In this document: positions 12,068-24,945 of the stretch, piece by piece | Layout: every line of letters begins with the position of its first letter | Numbering within the stretch: position 1 is the stretch's first letter | Assembly: GCA_019914945.1 (NCBI GenBank) | Contig: CM034100.1 | Location: 14,891,096 to 14,955,095 of the forward strand | DNA: 64,000 nt | Source: Typha latifolia | Taxonomy: Eukaryota > Streptophyta > Magnoliopsida > Poales > Typhaceae | Direction: 5' to 3' | The notes under the pieces: model-generated | Seen by the model: only the letters and a program-made list of their open reading frames with translations | What the model was told of the DNA's origin: nothing | The model's database searches: none | Program-made: the position numbers and the translations under genes

Positions 12068-12666
12068 AAGGTATCTTTTTAAACATCCAAAATGCTGTGA
12101 ATTTGTAGTTAAGCCCCGTTTGTTTTGAGTTTAGAGGGGTTATCTGAATAACTAAACATATTTTTATCTTTTTTATATCTAACCAAGTTTACTCTTAAAA
12201 AATTTAAGACTAAAAAACAAACTAATCAAGTTTTGAACTTAATCTCAAACTAAACGGACCCTAAGAAACTTAGTCTCATTGACTATTATTACCCACATGT
12301 TGTTTCCTATCCCACACAACAAAATTAGTATCATATCAAGGTTAATTCATTACCCACATATGTTAAATCACTCTACCGATATCAATGGATTTATCTTTTA
12401 CTTTTTGATATTACAATTAAATTGCACCAGTTTGATGGTCGATTTATCGGTCCAACTAGACGGGCTAGTCCTTTTTCATAGCTATGCATATCATATTAAA
12501 CAAAAATCCTTCACCATAAGAATTTCTCTATTAAAAAAACCAATTATATATATATATATATATATAAGGAATCATTATAAACATTCAAAATAGGTTTGGT
12601 TGGTAGTTAAGTTTGTTCCACATGGTGTTTCCTATCCCCTAACAAAGTATATCATATGAAGGTCCA
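12068..12666 (+). repeat. Diverged direct repeat (about 12068-12350 and 12565-12666)
   Basis: The two copies share phrases such as TAAACATxCAAAAT, GTAGTTAAG and GTTTCCTATCCC in the same order and orientation. The first copy is interrupted by the MITE at 12113-12261. A (TA)n run at 12545-12566 sits just before the second copy. Confidence 0.6.
12113..12261. mobile_element. Tourist-like MITE, 149 bp, TAA target duplication
   Basis: The ends are imperfect terminal inverted repeats: 12113-12131 reads inward as CCCCGTTTGTTTTGAG and the reverse complement of 12243-12261 reads GTCCGTTTAGTTTGAG. TAA stands on both outer sides (12110-12112 and 12262-12264), the target duplication of PIF/Harbinger elements. 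A diverged copy of the flanking DNA at about 12565-12666 lacks the element, which supports a real insertion. It has no coding capacity. Confidence 0.65.
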
Positions 12667-15600
12667 TCTTAAACTAAGGAAAACCATCAAGGATTCCAAG
12701 GAAGGAACGTGATCTTAACCTAATTCTCCAAAGAGATGCTCTAATATTCTATCTAATAATCCTTTGGTGGGTGAGGATAAAACCTCCCATCTCACCAAGA
12801 CAACCAAATTGATCCAAGCTTTCGCCCTGTCATTATATGAGCACCCTCGTGGATTTATTCTAATACGAACTCTTTATTAAATTCTGGACTAAAAATGTCA
12901 CACTTGTATTCATTTGAGCCCATCATCTGTCTGACATTTTGCAATAACAATAAGCCAAAATGGATTCCCCTCCCTCATTTAAAAAAAGAAGAAAAGCCAT
13001 TTGCACCGAGAATAATATTTATATCCCGACAGCATAACATATAAAAGGTTACATGCATGATTATTAATCATCAGTGAGCAGTAGTGCATTACAGTTAAAC
13101 ATAGATCTTCTTGAATGCACACTAATATATCAATATATTGATCGTAGATATCTAATACTGCTCTTTCGTATTCATTTTTGGACGCAATTATCACTATTAG
13201 ATGTGTACGATGAGCCCTTCACTTAATGGGCTAGATTCAGGTCATAGGTCTGATCCATGATTATAACTTAAATTTTTAAAGTAGTTCGATGAGTTTATAA
13301 AACTTCGTCTTATAAAAACTTTCACCATCGATATAAGCATATTAATATATTGTATATTATCAATCCAGAACATGGCAACCACCTGCATTACAAGTTGAAT
13401 AAATCAAAGAGCAAATTATGAAATTTAGCCAATTAATTATCCCACATGGTACTAGATGTCACGTTAGCTCAACAAAAAATCTATGCCAATGTAGTCTCTG
13501 GATTTTGTCCAAATTTACTATTCTGAGAGCCATAAGAAGACGATGTTCCCTATTGTACGTGTAAGTTGACAACAAGCTAAATCTTATTGAATTAACTTCG
13601 TCAGCAGCATTCATACCTACGAAGAGTATAATCGGGTTACTCATTTAGGTAAGCATACAATACTTTTTTTGAGCTCTCATGAACAACCTTCTTTTCCCTC
13701 CTAGGAGTTGACTTTTATTCTTATTTAACTTATCGGTAGGGCATCAATTGGGTCGGATTATCAGAATTCGAGTCCAGTAGAGTCGAATTCAAGTCAAGAG
13801 TAACAATCGAATATAACTCATTTATTAAATATGTCAAAATTTCTAAATAAATTATACGGGTCATAAAAAAAATTATCGAGTGATACAAATTATTTAAATT
13901 TATTTAAGTTATTCATATTATAAATAATTTAATTAAGTCATAAGCGAATTGGAATAAATATGACCGGTTTAATAATCATATTAGATAGCTTAACCCGTTT
14001 ACAAAGTCATCTTTTGTCACTCCTAGCTTTGACTCTCCTACAAGTGTAATTAATAATTAGCTTGAATAGCATGTATCATTTTCATCAAAAAAAAAAAAAA
14101 AAAAAAAAGAAGAAAGAAATCGTAGCAACATGTCACGAGTTTAGTTGGTGATAAATCTCATCAAATCTCAACGCAAGGACGAGGTTATCCGACGTGTCGT
14201 GCGATGAGAATGAGATGCACTAGGGATTAATAAATAAACCTATCCACCTCCACTAGCTAGGAGGATTCCCGGATAGTTTCGTTCTCCTATTCCAAGAATC
14301 GCGCATGCATTGTCCTCTTTATCGCCTTATCGGGGGGGGAGGGGGAATAAGTTTGTATTCCCCGGCCGCTATCGCGGTAAGTGAGGATTACACGTGTCTT
14401 CCCACTTAAGTGGCGGCTTATTCGTTGAATTAGGGGCTGATACTATCTCAAAATATGTGCATTTTTTTTGTCAATTGGCAAATACTTCACAAATTGATTA
14501 TACTCTTATAATTCATGATTTATTTTAATTTTGTATTTCAAACTTAAGTGCTTAATCATCTAAAATTAACAATATAAATAATAAATTATCCATATAATTA
14601 TTAATGCTAATATTCTTCTACCATAAATAAGTTGTTAAATGACTAAACTACTCATACTATTATTAAATCAAACTAATTTTTTTTTATTTTTCTCATGCAT
14701 GTTTATGATTAACTAACAATCGCAACTTTATATAGAATAAATTAAAATTAAGCCAAATCACATAGGATAAACTGTAAGTTATCCTTTCAACTTTGAACTA
14801 CTTTCGTCGAAATTAATTCGCGCGTTTGTATAAGAACTGAACTACTATGCTAATATAATACTTACAAACTTCTCATTTAAAAAATATATTTTAGGAGACT
14901 CAACCTCCTCCAACAAGTTTCACAAATAGAACTAATTTAAAAAAAAATCACAACTTGTGTCAGGCTTAGGTTGGATCTATCTCAAGGTTTTTTTTACCCA
15001 TTTAGATTGTGGAGTGACCAAAATTTGTGGGCATTGGAAGCTTAACGTTTGGTCCAACAATTTGGTCATCAAAGTACTAGTCAATTGCTTCACATACACA
15101 AAAAAGAATTTCAAACTTTTTCTCCAACAGGGAAGAATAGAATCAAAGTTGACCAGGACTTCCAGATGAGTGGCCTCAGGAACTATTATTTCCAACTATA
15201 TAATTTGTTTTGTTTAGCCTTCCATCTTCTATTTCTTGGTAACATATTATATAAATGCCCCTTTAGAAATATCTCATCATGAGGTAAGCTAACACATAGC
15301 TAATGCCTTTGATTAATGATGGCAATCAATGCAATTGTTCTATATTGCTAATTACCTTGGTTATATTTGCAATTGGATTGGAAATTTATATGGCTACAGT
15401 TAGATGCTAGACAAGGATTGATGGAGAAATAATGCAAAAAAGAGAGTAGGCCATTACAAATAATGAGGACTAAACTAATTGCAGAGGAGAAAGTGAGAGG
15501 AGGTTTCCTTGCAATTAACGCCATCTTAGGCTTGACTTTAAGCGGATAAGAACAACGCAGCTCTCTCATCTCTTTCTCTCTCTCTCCCAAGTCTACAAAA

Positions 15601-15716
15601 AAGACCAAACTCCCCCCCTTTCCAAGGAGAAGTTTTAGAGCAAAACAGAGGAGACCCAATTCGCCAAACTGGCGATAGAGCACGAATCCAGCTTCAAGCT
15701 CAAGAACAGGAGGAAT
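12667..15716. other. Gene-poor AT-rich region upstream of PLATZ
   Basis: No coding frame here resembles a known protein. A poly-A tract is at 14087-14108. A GC-richer patch with a G-run lies at 14150-14420, including ACGTGT motifs near 14191 and 14392. The last 200 bases contain a pyrimidine tract (about 15567-15590) that is probably the promoter and 5' UTR of the PLATZ gene. Confidence 0.5.
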
Positions 15717-16663
15717 ATGGTGGGCTCTTTTGGCTTTCATTTTGGTGAATTGTTTGGTGGATTGGAACTGGGTTCTAATCTGTTTGTGAAATTTTGTTTT
15801 TTGTGCTATTGGATTGGAACAGGGAGGAGGATGGATGGAAGAGGAGAAGAGATGGCCGCCGTGGCTGAAGCCTTTGCTGTCGACTAGATTCTTCGTCCAA
15901 TGCAAAGTCCATGCGGAGTCGCACAAGAGCGAGTGCAACATGTACTGCCTCGACTGCATGAATGGAGCTCTCTGCTCTCTTTGCTTGGCGTCTTACCATC
16001 GTGACCACCGAGCCATTCAGGTACGAATTTGGCTCTCATTTTATTCGGCAAAAGAAAAAAAGGAAAAAAAGATGGATATGTTGGAAAATAAGATCGTCTT
16101 ATTCGCAGATAAGGAGGTCGTCCTACCATGATGTTATCAGGGTGTCGGAGATCCAGAAGGTGTTGGACATCACTGGAGTCCAGACGTATATCATCAACAG
16201 TGCCCGCGTCGTCTTCCTCAACGAGCGGCCGCAGCCGAGGCCCGGCAAGGGCGTGACGAACACCTGCGAGGTCTGCGAGAGGAGCCTCCTGGACTCCTTC
16301 CGCTTCTGCTCCCTTGGCTGCAAGGTTCGCTCTCTCTATTCCCCTAATCTGGAATTACGTCGAGCAGGTTGTGATCAAGCTTTTCGTACTTTTCCCAACG
16401 TGTTTGATGAAATGCCGCAGATAGCCGGAACGTCCAATGGCCACGAGAAGAAAAGGAAGAAGAAGAAGAATTGGGACAAACCAATGACGGCTGCGTCGGA
16501 CTCCGACGAGTCCTACACGAGCACGAGCCGCGGGAGCGAGAAGAGCAGCGTGGTGCAAAGTTTTACCCCTTCGACGCCGACCGCCGCCGGCTTCCGCAGC
16601 GCGAAGAGGAGGAAGGGAATTCCACGCAGAGCCCCATTTGGAAGTCTTACACTGGAATTTTAA
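15717..16663 (+). CDS. PLATZ-family zinc-dependent DNA-binding protein, 219 aa
   Basis: PLATZ proteins are plant-specific zinc-binding regulators; some bind A/T-rich DNA and some contact the RNA polymerase III machinery. Four exons are inferred: 15717-15719, 15823-16020, 16109-16324 and 16421-16663, giving 219 residues. The first coding exon is only the ATG. Skipping it leaves an in-frame ATG at 15835. [17 protein letters not shown] opens the domain. The first zinc motif runs from CKVH through CNMYCLDC to [12 protein letters not shown]. The second is [19 protein letters not shown]. Between them lies the conserved block [20 protein letters not shown]. The tail has a Lys-rich run (KKRKKKK), a likely nuclear signal, and a Ser-rich segment. 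The family call is firm; the target genes are unknown. Confidence 0.92.
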
Positions 16664-17260
16664 CTACTACAACAATGTTCTCATATAGCCCTATATAGTA
16701 TGAAACACAAAGTATAAGCAGCTAAGATCCACCCAATCTCCCTAGCTCTCTCCTCTCCCTCTCTCTCTCAGGATTCAGGTATAGATACTTCTTTAGATAT
16801 GTCATAATAGCTAGGTTTGTGGTGTTTGATATGATTAATATTAGTATAGGAGATCGTAATTGTGAATAGTAAATGTAAATATCTACTCATGAGAAAGAAT
16901 TAATAGAGGTGTTGATGATGGGTTTCTATGGATGCCATGGAATAAGATGCTATTTTACATTAATGGGTCGTGGTGTTTGCCTATCAATTTTAGCTATTTT
17001 TGATACTATGATTTATTTTTATATTATGATTCTTGCTGATTTAAGTCAAACTCCAAAATATGTCCTCCAATGCACACCAACTTATCGATAATATAACCTT
17101 ATAAAAATATAGCATGTATAGACTTGCATTGAATCCCAATTCCAAAACCCTGCTAGCGTTAAGAAACAACGGCATTCCTAATTAAACTTTATAAGGAGGT
17201 TTTTTTTATTTATAATTAAACACTATTTACTATTAAAAACAGAATAATAAAATAGCAAAA
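16664..17260. other. PLATZ 3' flank
   Basis: This stretch contains the PLATZ 3' UTR, with a pyrimidine tract at about 16740-16770, and AT-rich spacer. No further gene is visible. Confidence 0.5.
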
Positions 17261-17267
17261 ATGAGTC

Positions 17268-17352
17268 ACGTAACACGTAATCCTGCGCAATTGCCACGTC
17301 ACGACTTTCTTACGTGTCGCATTGTCATTGGACGACAGGGGAGGACGTACGT
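17268..17352. promoter_or_regulatory. Cluster of six ACGT cores (bZIP-type sites)
   Basis: ACGT occurs at 17268, 17275, 17296, 17312, 17345 and 17349 within 85 bp, several in ABRE-like contexts such as CACGTA, TACGTGTC and GTACGTGA. It begins a GC-rich patch (to about 17480) inside otherwise AT-rich DNA. Such clusters are typical of ABA- or stress-responsive promoters, but no gene follows it closely. Confidence 0.45.
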
Positions 17353-18772
17353 GAGACGCCGCCTGCCTTCGTTGACTGATCTCGCTCACATGTTGTTATC
17401 ACCGTCTGATTGGAATTGGACGGACGGACGCATCAGGTCAAAGTGGTTGGAAGACTCGTACTTCCGCACGGCTCTCCTCTACAAACTATAAACTATAAAC
17501 TATTCCTTGAAGCATAACATATTGATTATAGAAATATATTATTCCATTATTTAAAGGCTTAAAACTATCAATTAATTAGCTAACATGACATGAGACGTAC
17601 GTAGGTATTTCGCACATCAAACAACTCCATTTTATTATTTTTTTAATATCTTAAAAATACTCTAATATTAATCTGTAAATAGATACGTATTTATATAGAT
17701 TAGTTTAATTAACTGTAGATATAAAACAAACTTATTTTTAAGATTAACGTAAAAGTTTAAATAAAAAAAAAAGGAAGCAGCATTTTTAACATTTTATACA
17801 ATATTTTCATTCCATTTTATCAATAGATGTTAGGTTAAAATTAACTTAAACTATTTTTAATTTAAAAAAAATAGTTTTATTAATAAATTTCTCATTGAGT
17901 AGACAGTGGAGATTGATGTGGATCACACCTAGTCTCTATACATATACATATCTTTCACTAGATTCGCCACCCAACGACAAAAAATATACACGAATATTAC
18001 GGTAAAAGAGGCTTCTCATCAGCTCCAACTTAATAATAATAATAATAATAATTAGGGGGACAAATATCCAACTTTATATTATTTGGGTAGCTTATGATGT
18101 CATAAGCTATTAAAAATATTCTCTCTAATTTTTTTTATAAAAAGAATAAATATTTTAAACTATTAAAAATGCTTCAAACAACTGTGATAATTAATATTTC
18201 ATTACGACGCACTTACTCTTCTATTTTTATTTTATCAATTTTTAATTTATAATATTAAAAGATCAATAGCTCAGGGTATCTCTATGTTAAAATAATAATA
18301 CTTCATAGAATTAAAGTATAATTATCCAAAAACTCATCATCCACCAAATGATGGGTTGGTAGGGCCCATGGTAGATCACGGGTTAGCTTAATGCCAAGAG
18401 TTAATACTATTTTAAGGTTGCTCCATTTTGCTTGCCTGCTTGATTTAATATTGCTTTAATATGTGTGTAGTCACTTGATAGGATTATTTGCACTCAATTT
18501 TTCCTTTTTGAATTTCAAATAATAGTAAAATTAGGCTGAGTGCGTTTATTTTTCATACCCAATACACGATATACACTAATCTTATTATTACTAAAATTTA
18601 AAAACTTTTTGCTAAAAATATTTCGTATTTGATATGTGTATATATATATGTGTGTGTATAGTTATTAATTAGAATGTAAATAGTCTTAATTATGTATATA
18701 AAAATATAGTCGAATTTGAGAATGGTATCGATAGTTTGATTATTTTTCAACTTATTTATGGTGAAAAAAAAT

Positions 18773-18869
18773 GGTGCTAATAAACTACTAATTAGTTTAG
18801 ACGAAAATTTTAAATGATTACAATTTGGTCTAGACCAAGTACCTAAAATTGAGATAAACTATAATTTGT

Positions 18870-18916
<47 letters not shown>

Positions 18917-19072
18917 GGTGCTAATAAATTCTTATTAGTTTTGAAAAATTCCTAATGATTATAATTTAGTCTGAACCAGAAGAGGATTAAGTGCCTAAAT
19001 TTGAAATGCATGAAACTAATGGAGATTAATTTTAATTTGTCCTTTGTGTTTGTATATATATATATATACATT
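18773..19072 (+). repeat. Diverged tandem duplication ending in (TA)n runs
   Basis: Copy 1 (18773-18910) and copy 2 (18917-19072) share the order GGTGCTAATAAA, then TTAGTTT, TAATGATTA, AATTT-GTCT, CCTAAA, TAATTTGTC and a terminal TA run. The copies are about 144 bp apart and clearly diverged. Confidence 0.6.
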
Positions 19073-20827
19073 GGCAAAAAGGTGTGTAAGTGGAGTTAGG
19101 TTGATGGGCACCAATTGGTTTGAGGAGTGATGATTAGGCATGGATGCTTAAAAAAGTGGTGTAATTGTTGAGCAATTGGAAGCCAAGTTGCTGAAGGTGA
19201 CATCCTTCCTTTCTTTTTTGTTCATCTTCTCTTTTTCTTAATCTATTTCTACCCCGGGTCAAAGTATATATATATATATATAGTCTTTATATTTCAATTT
19301 AATGATTGAAATTTGATTATTAATTAATCGGTATACTAGTCATATTTGTAGCTAGGTGAATCAAATAGCTAAACCCTAAACGAGCTAGCAAAAATAAGCT
19401 ATAAAATGTGCGGTGCCAAATGAGATGAACATGAGCTGGCTCAAATACTTTTGGAATCAAAAGAGAGCTAAGATGCCAATTCGATTTTTCCGATTCGCCT
19501 TACGTTTGAACTCGGTAAATTGAAGTCCGTGCTATCTGAGAGCAAAACCTAGCTTGATCATGTTCAGCTTGTTAATACTCCCCTACCCTATTGGTAGAGG
19601 TGATGATCATCGAATGGGCTTGATCGGGTTTGAGTCGATCAGACTTAAATATTCGATCACGACCCGACACACTAATCACTCAATTCAAGCCAAATTCGAA
19701 CTGTGCTAGAATACTATAGCATATTACTGCGCACTAGCTCATGAGATATCAGGCCTAGCATAACGAGCTGAATTTAAAATTGAGTTGCTTAATGTAGAGG
19801 CGAAAATGCAACTTCTTGCATTGCTTACCGAGCGAGTGATAACAACACTACTGGTTATTCCAAAATGACTGTTTTTGAGGTTTATCTACCCACCGAAGAA
19901 TTGAGAAGATGCATTGGATCTGTTGGAAATATTTGTTTACCGAGGTTTGCAGATCTTTCCTTGTCTAGAGATGATTTGATGACTTATACTAACTTAGGGT
20001 TCCACAGCTTTCCTAAGGGAGCAGATCTACTTTCATATTTGTATGTTAAGCTGTGAGTAAGCCATCCTCCTTTTTGCCTTCATGTGTTCTTCTATTTCAT
20101 GTTATTTGTTTGCATTTAGCAGAGTATATGTTACAGTAATTTTAGAGCTCCTTCTGTCAATTTATAAGAAATGTGATCTCTGGTAGAATTTTTAGCTGGA
20201 TACTATTTTCCTATATCACCATGTCCTGAATACCGCTGTTTTGTATCTACTAATTTTATGTTTAAGTATTAATATCTACTGTAAAATTTAAATTATTTAC
20301 CATATTATACTAGTTTTTGTCGAGTATATTTTAGAATTATCACGGTAAGATATTATTGAGTTCTTCTTCAATATCCTTCGTATCTATTTATCTTTCTAAG
20401 ACAAAAAGAGATAAGAAAATAATAGAACCGCTAAAATTCTAAGTCTTATAATCGGTTCAAAATGTGATTGCCTATATCTAAATTATAATTTCTAAGTCGT
20501 CGGCACTATTTAACGAGTCTTTTGTATATAGTCTCTCTCCTTTTGAATTTCATATTTATACATTTATCTTTTAATTTTTGTATGACAATTATATTATTTT
20601 AATAATTTATAAATGGAAAGATATATATACCTTGAACTGAGTGTAATGTATATATATATATATCGGTATTGATATCTTTTTATAGTTAACTCGAGGAAAG
20701 TTTAATTAAATTGTATGTCTTCAATTAATTTTTAATTATTTACATATATCTCTCAATAGTTTAAGATTGATTTAAACTAAAATTTGATTATTAAATGATA
20801 TATCCATAGAAGTATTAAATGAACTCT

Positions 20828-20909
20828 ATCTCCTATAAAAGTAAAGAATCAAATTTAAATTAAATTATATCTCTTATAAAATTAAAGAATCAAATTTAAA
20901 TTATGTAGT
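20828..20909 (+). repeat. Two-copy 41-bp tandem repeat
   Basis: The units 20828-20868 and 20869-20909 share ATCTCxTATAAAA and AAAGAATCAAATTTAAATTA. The repeat is AT-rich and noncoding. Confidence 0.65.
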
Positions 20910-21242
20910 ATTAAATGATATATCATATAATTAAGGTATAATTATAGCCAAGAGAGAGATATCGAAGTATATGTCTACATTATTGGCAAAAGAAAGGGGT
21001 AATTCGCATAGAAAAGAAGAGCAAGAGTAGAATCATAGATAACGTAAAATGGAGGGGTTAAATAGAAATTTCTTTTCTTTTAAATTTACAAAAGAGTCCT
21101 CGACATTGGTGTAAAAGTCCCTTCCACAAAATAAACCCGGTTTGTTTGTGATAGGCTCATCTCCACGCCCATCCCATCATCATCCCCTTCTCCAATCTCC
21201 TCCAATGGAGTCTCTCCTCCTCCTCCTCTCACCCTCCTCTCC

Positions 21243-24200
21243 ATGAAGCATTTGGCAGCCACGATGGCTCTCCCCTCCTACCTCCTCCTCCCTTCCTCCC
21301 GCTGCTCTCCTCTCTCCCGCTCCCTCTTCGCGGCGCCCACGCTCCCCCTTCCCCTTCTTGGTCGCAGCCCCAATGGAGTACAGCAACCGACCGGGTTTGG
21401 GAGACGTTGGGGTGGTAGTTGTACAGCTCCCCAGAGCCGGAGTCGTGGGCCTTCCAGGGTTTTCGGTCTTCTGGGCGGAGACGAGGTGGGGAGGGATCCG
21501 TGCAGCGAGAGCGAGGGGGAGGAAGAGCACGACGAGGAAGAGGAAGAGATGATGGCATCTGTTGCTCCTGAGAGGTGGGATGTGTTGGGTCTTGGCCAAG
21601 CCATGGTATGAACTTGTTTCAACTCGGGTTTCTTGCATAATTCCTTATGTCATAGTGTGCTCCTTTGATGCTAGCGCTAGGTTATGGCAGCATTTTTTTA
21701 TTCCAATTAACACTTTAATGCAACTTGTTATATATGGAATTGTAGAAAATAATGAGGAAAGGGCAGTATTGTGCATGATTTAGTTAAGAAGACTTGGTAT
21801 ATTTCAATTTGATCCTATTCTGGTTTACACTACATGTTGAGGTGTTGTAGGAACTAGGAAGTACTTTGTCATAATTTTAAAACTTCCAACATCTGAGCTA
21901 TTCTTGCTCCACATTGTCTCGCTTTACTTTCTGCTTATTTACATGATTCTGTTAGGTGGGAATTGTTGATTTTCTTTCTTCGTAGGTAAATCTGTACAGC
22001 AACATAGTTCACTAGTAAGTAGTTGACGAACATGGTCACTAAGTTCAAGCTATCATTAAGTTGGATTGATATCTTTTTTGACTTGGATTGATATTTTCTT
22101 TTATCAATATTGATGTTATATATGAAACCACAGAGATGATGATGTAGTTCTCTTGTTCCATCAGGTTGATTTTTCTGGCATGGTTGATGATGAATTCCTG
22201 AACAGAGTGGGCATAGAGAAGGGTATAAGGAAAGTAGTTAATCATGAGGAAAGGGGTCGCGTATTGCGGGCCATGGATGGTTGTAGCTATAAGGCTGCCG
22301 CTGGAGGTTCTCTATCCAATACATTAGTAGCTTTGGCAAGACTTGGTAGCCGGTCAATCGGTGGTCCTGATGTAAATGTTGCCATGGCGGGTAGTGTGGG
22401 CAGTGATCCATTGGGTGGTTTCTATAGGTAATACTAATTTATTTTGATTTTTATCAAGGTCTACAAGATATTCTGGATGGTGCTTTCTCTACATCTTGAG
22501 ATTGTAATCATCTAGCCTGAATGCCTTCAAATTAAATTACTAGGAATATTTGTGTTATATGCATATGAAGTTATGCATTCTGAAGTTATTTTAAAAACTT
22601 TATCTTGTCTCTCTTGCCGCCCACATACCTCATTCCACAAACTAATAGTTTTCCCTCAAATTTTTTTGCTCAATTTTCCCAACTGCATCCTCTCTCCTAC
22701 CACCTATTTATTCCATTTCTTAATAAGTATGCTTTGCGTAATTGCAAGAAATGAGAATGCTTTAATTTAAATTTATATAATGAATCAAGAGTATTTAAGT
22801 TAATTTCATTTTTTATTTGTATTTTATCTCTACTTTATGTCACATAAAAAATAATTATAACATTCATATTCTAGTTTACAATCAAGTATTAAATTACCTA
22901 CTCTAGAATTTTAAGAGTAATAATTAGAATAACCATCCCTTAATCAAAAATCAAATGGGGCCTTAGAGCTTTTATCAGACAGGAGCATGTTTTTGAATCA
23001 AATAACTGTGTTAGTGTGTTTTCCTCTCTTATTATGAAATGCTTAGGATTGATAGCTCCTAGAAGGTGTCTTCCTAGAATAAATTTTGTTTCTTCCCCTG
23101 CTATTTGGTGCCTAAGATATTGAAGAATGACAATACTAAGTGGCTGAATTTATAGATATTTCTTTTGAACTTTCAGGGCAAAATTACGTCGGGCAAATGT
23201 TAATTTTCTATCTAGACCTGTCAAAGATGGGACCACTGGAACAGTTATTGTTCTTACTACTCCAGATGCTCAACGAACTATGCTTGCATATCAGGTCTGC
23301 TCCTTTATAAGTAACATCTTGTTCTAAGTCTGTTAAGTTTTATTAATAATCTAAATGAAAGCTGCATAAAGTGGTCACACACATACAATTATTTTGTTTC
23401 TTCCCCTGCATAAAGTATTATATTGGCACATGGTTGTCCATATGCTGGTAGTGCAAACAATTTTACTACCAACAATTACCTTAGTATGTCATTAACATGT
23501 TTGACATGTACCAGATAGCCATCTTATGCCTAATTAGGAATTTAGGACTACTATTACATTATTTAACACCTTGTTGATGTACAAGAATTTCTTGACCATG
23601 GTGACACGAACAAGAAAGTTATGACATTATGTCTTTATTAGATGCCCATTATTTTTTTCTTGGAAGCATTGTTTCATTGATTGTTCTGAAGCGTCCCTAT
23701 CCTCAGTGACTCTTCATATGGACTTGCCAAGGACAACAACTCCTCACTGAACTTACTGTTGCAGTCCTGTTAGAAGCCCTCGCTGTTTTATGACTATTGA
23801 CCTGATGCTTTCCTCTGCATATTCTTCTAGGGCACTTCTTCTACGGTCGACTATGATCAATACTTGGCTAGCATAATCTCTAAAACAAATATGCTAGTCA
23901 TAGAAGGTTACTTGTTTGAACTGCCTCACACAATCGAGACTATCAAGAAAGCTTGTGAGGATGCTCACAGAAATGGTGCACTTATTGCTGTAACGGCATC
24001 AGATGTTTCCTGCATTGAGAGATGTTATGATCATTTCTGGTAAGTTCATGTACATATTTTTCACAGGTATATTGCTCGTACAAGTTGTCAGTATTTTGTT
24101 CTGAGATTACACAGTTCTTCTTTAAGCTTATATCAAAGCACAGATTTCCCCGCCTCCTTTCATGATTTCATCAAACAGTGAAAGCTAGCAAAGGAATCAC

Positions 24201-24945
24201 TAATTACTTGTCCAAGAATGTTCTACAACTAGAAGTGATTTGCCTTGACTTATCAATTTTTCAACAGAGATTTCCTACTTCGATATGTTTCTGCCAAGAA
24301 GAAATCTGTGGATTTTTTTCATATATTTGTTTAAGTTCTGTCCCATTTTGTCTTATATCACCAACAAAAGTTGTGCTTCCTTTGTGCATAGTTTCTCTGT
24401 TTCTGCATGTGTCCCAACTCCTCATTTTTGTGCATCTCGATGAAACGTGAATTGAAACTTACCAGCTTATCTCAAAAATTTTATTCTGAAGGGACATCAT
24501 AGGAAACTACGCAGACATTCTGTTTGCCAACAGCAACGAAGCAAGAGCATTTTGTGACATGACCTCAAAGGAGAGCCCCATGTTAGCTGCTCGCTACTTG
24601 AGCCATTTCATTCCATTGGTGTCAGTCACTGATGGCCCACAAGGCTCGTACATCGGCGTTAAAGGCGAAGAAATATACATCCCTCCGTCTCCCTGCATAC
24701 CTGTGGATACCTGTGGCGCAGGTGATGCATACGCTTCAGGTATTCTCTACGGTATTCTTCGAGGGGCCTCAGACTTGAAGGGCATGGGTATGCTGGCCTC
24801 GCGAGTGGCAGCGGTTGTGGTAGGGCAGCAGGGTACTCGCCTTAGGGTGCAAGATGCCTCCAGGTTGGCAGAATCATTTGCCTTTCATCTTGATAGCTTA
24901 AAGATGTGCTCAGATGTAGGATCAGATCATATCTCCAGCTTATGA
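21243..24945 (+). CDS. NARA5: Plastid pfkB-type carbohydrate kinase NARA5, 468 aa
   Basis: The Arabidopsis relative (At4g27600) is a chloroplast ribokinase-fold protein needed for expression of photosynthetic genes and Rubisco accumulation; its substrate is unknown. Five coding exons are 21243-21605, 22165-22427, 23177-23294, 23831-24039 and 24492-24945, all GT-AG and phase-consistent. Exon 1 encodes a Ser/Leu/Arg-rich transit peptide, then an acidic run and the strand PERWDVLGLGQAM. The Gly-rich substrate motif is AAAGGSLSNTLVALARLG in exon 2. The catalytic motif DTCGAGDAYASG lies in exon 5, with the base Asp at about residue 396. ATG 21243 or 21264 could start the protein; both leave a transit peptide. 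The 468 residues match the family length. It is convergent with the PHD gene downstream. Confidence 0.93.

Larger units (their letters stand above)
17492..21242. other. Gene-poor AT-rich region upstream of NARA5
   Basis: This is AT-rich DNA with microsatellites: (AAT)n at 18032-18052, (TA)n at 18876-18910, 19055-19068 and 19265-19281. A frame from an ATG at 19865 to 20056 (63 codons) has no recognisable similarity and is not called. The last 200 bases become GC- and pyrimidine-rich and should hold the NARA5 promoter and leader. Confidence 0.5.

Noticed and set aside
19865..20056. 63-codon ATG-initiated frame
   Set aside because: No family resemblance, no neighbouring exons or conserved context; length is reachable by chance.
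22821..22965. Possible MITE in NARA5 intron 2 (GGGGCCTTA-like end)
   Set aside because: Only one end is suggestive; no matching left terminus was found.
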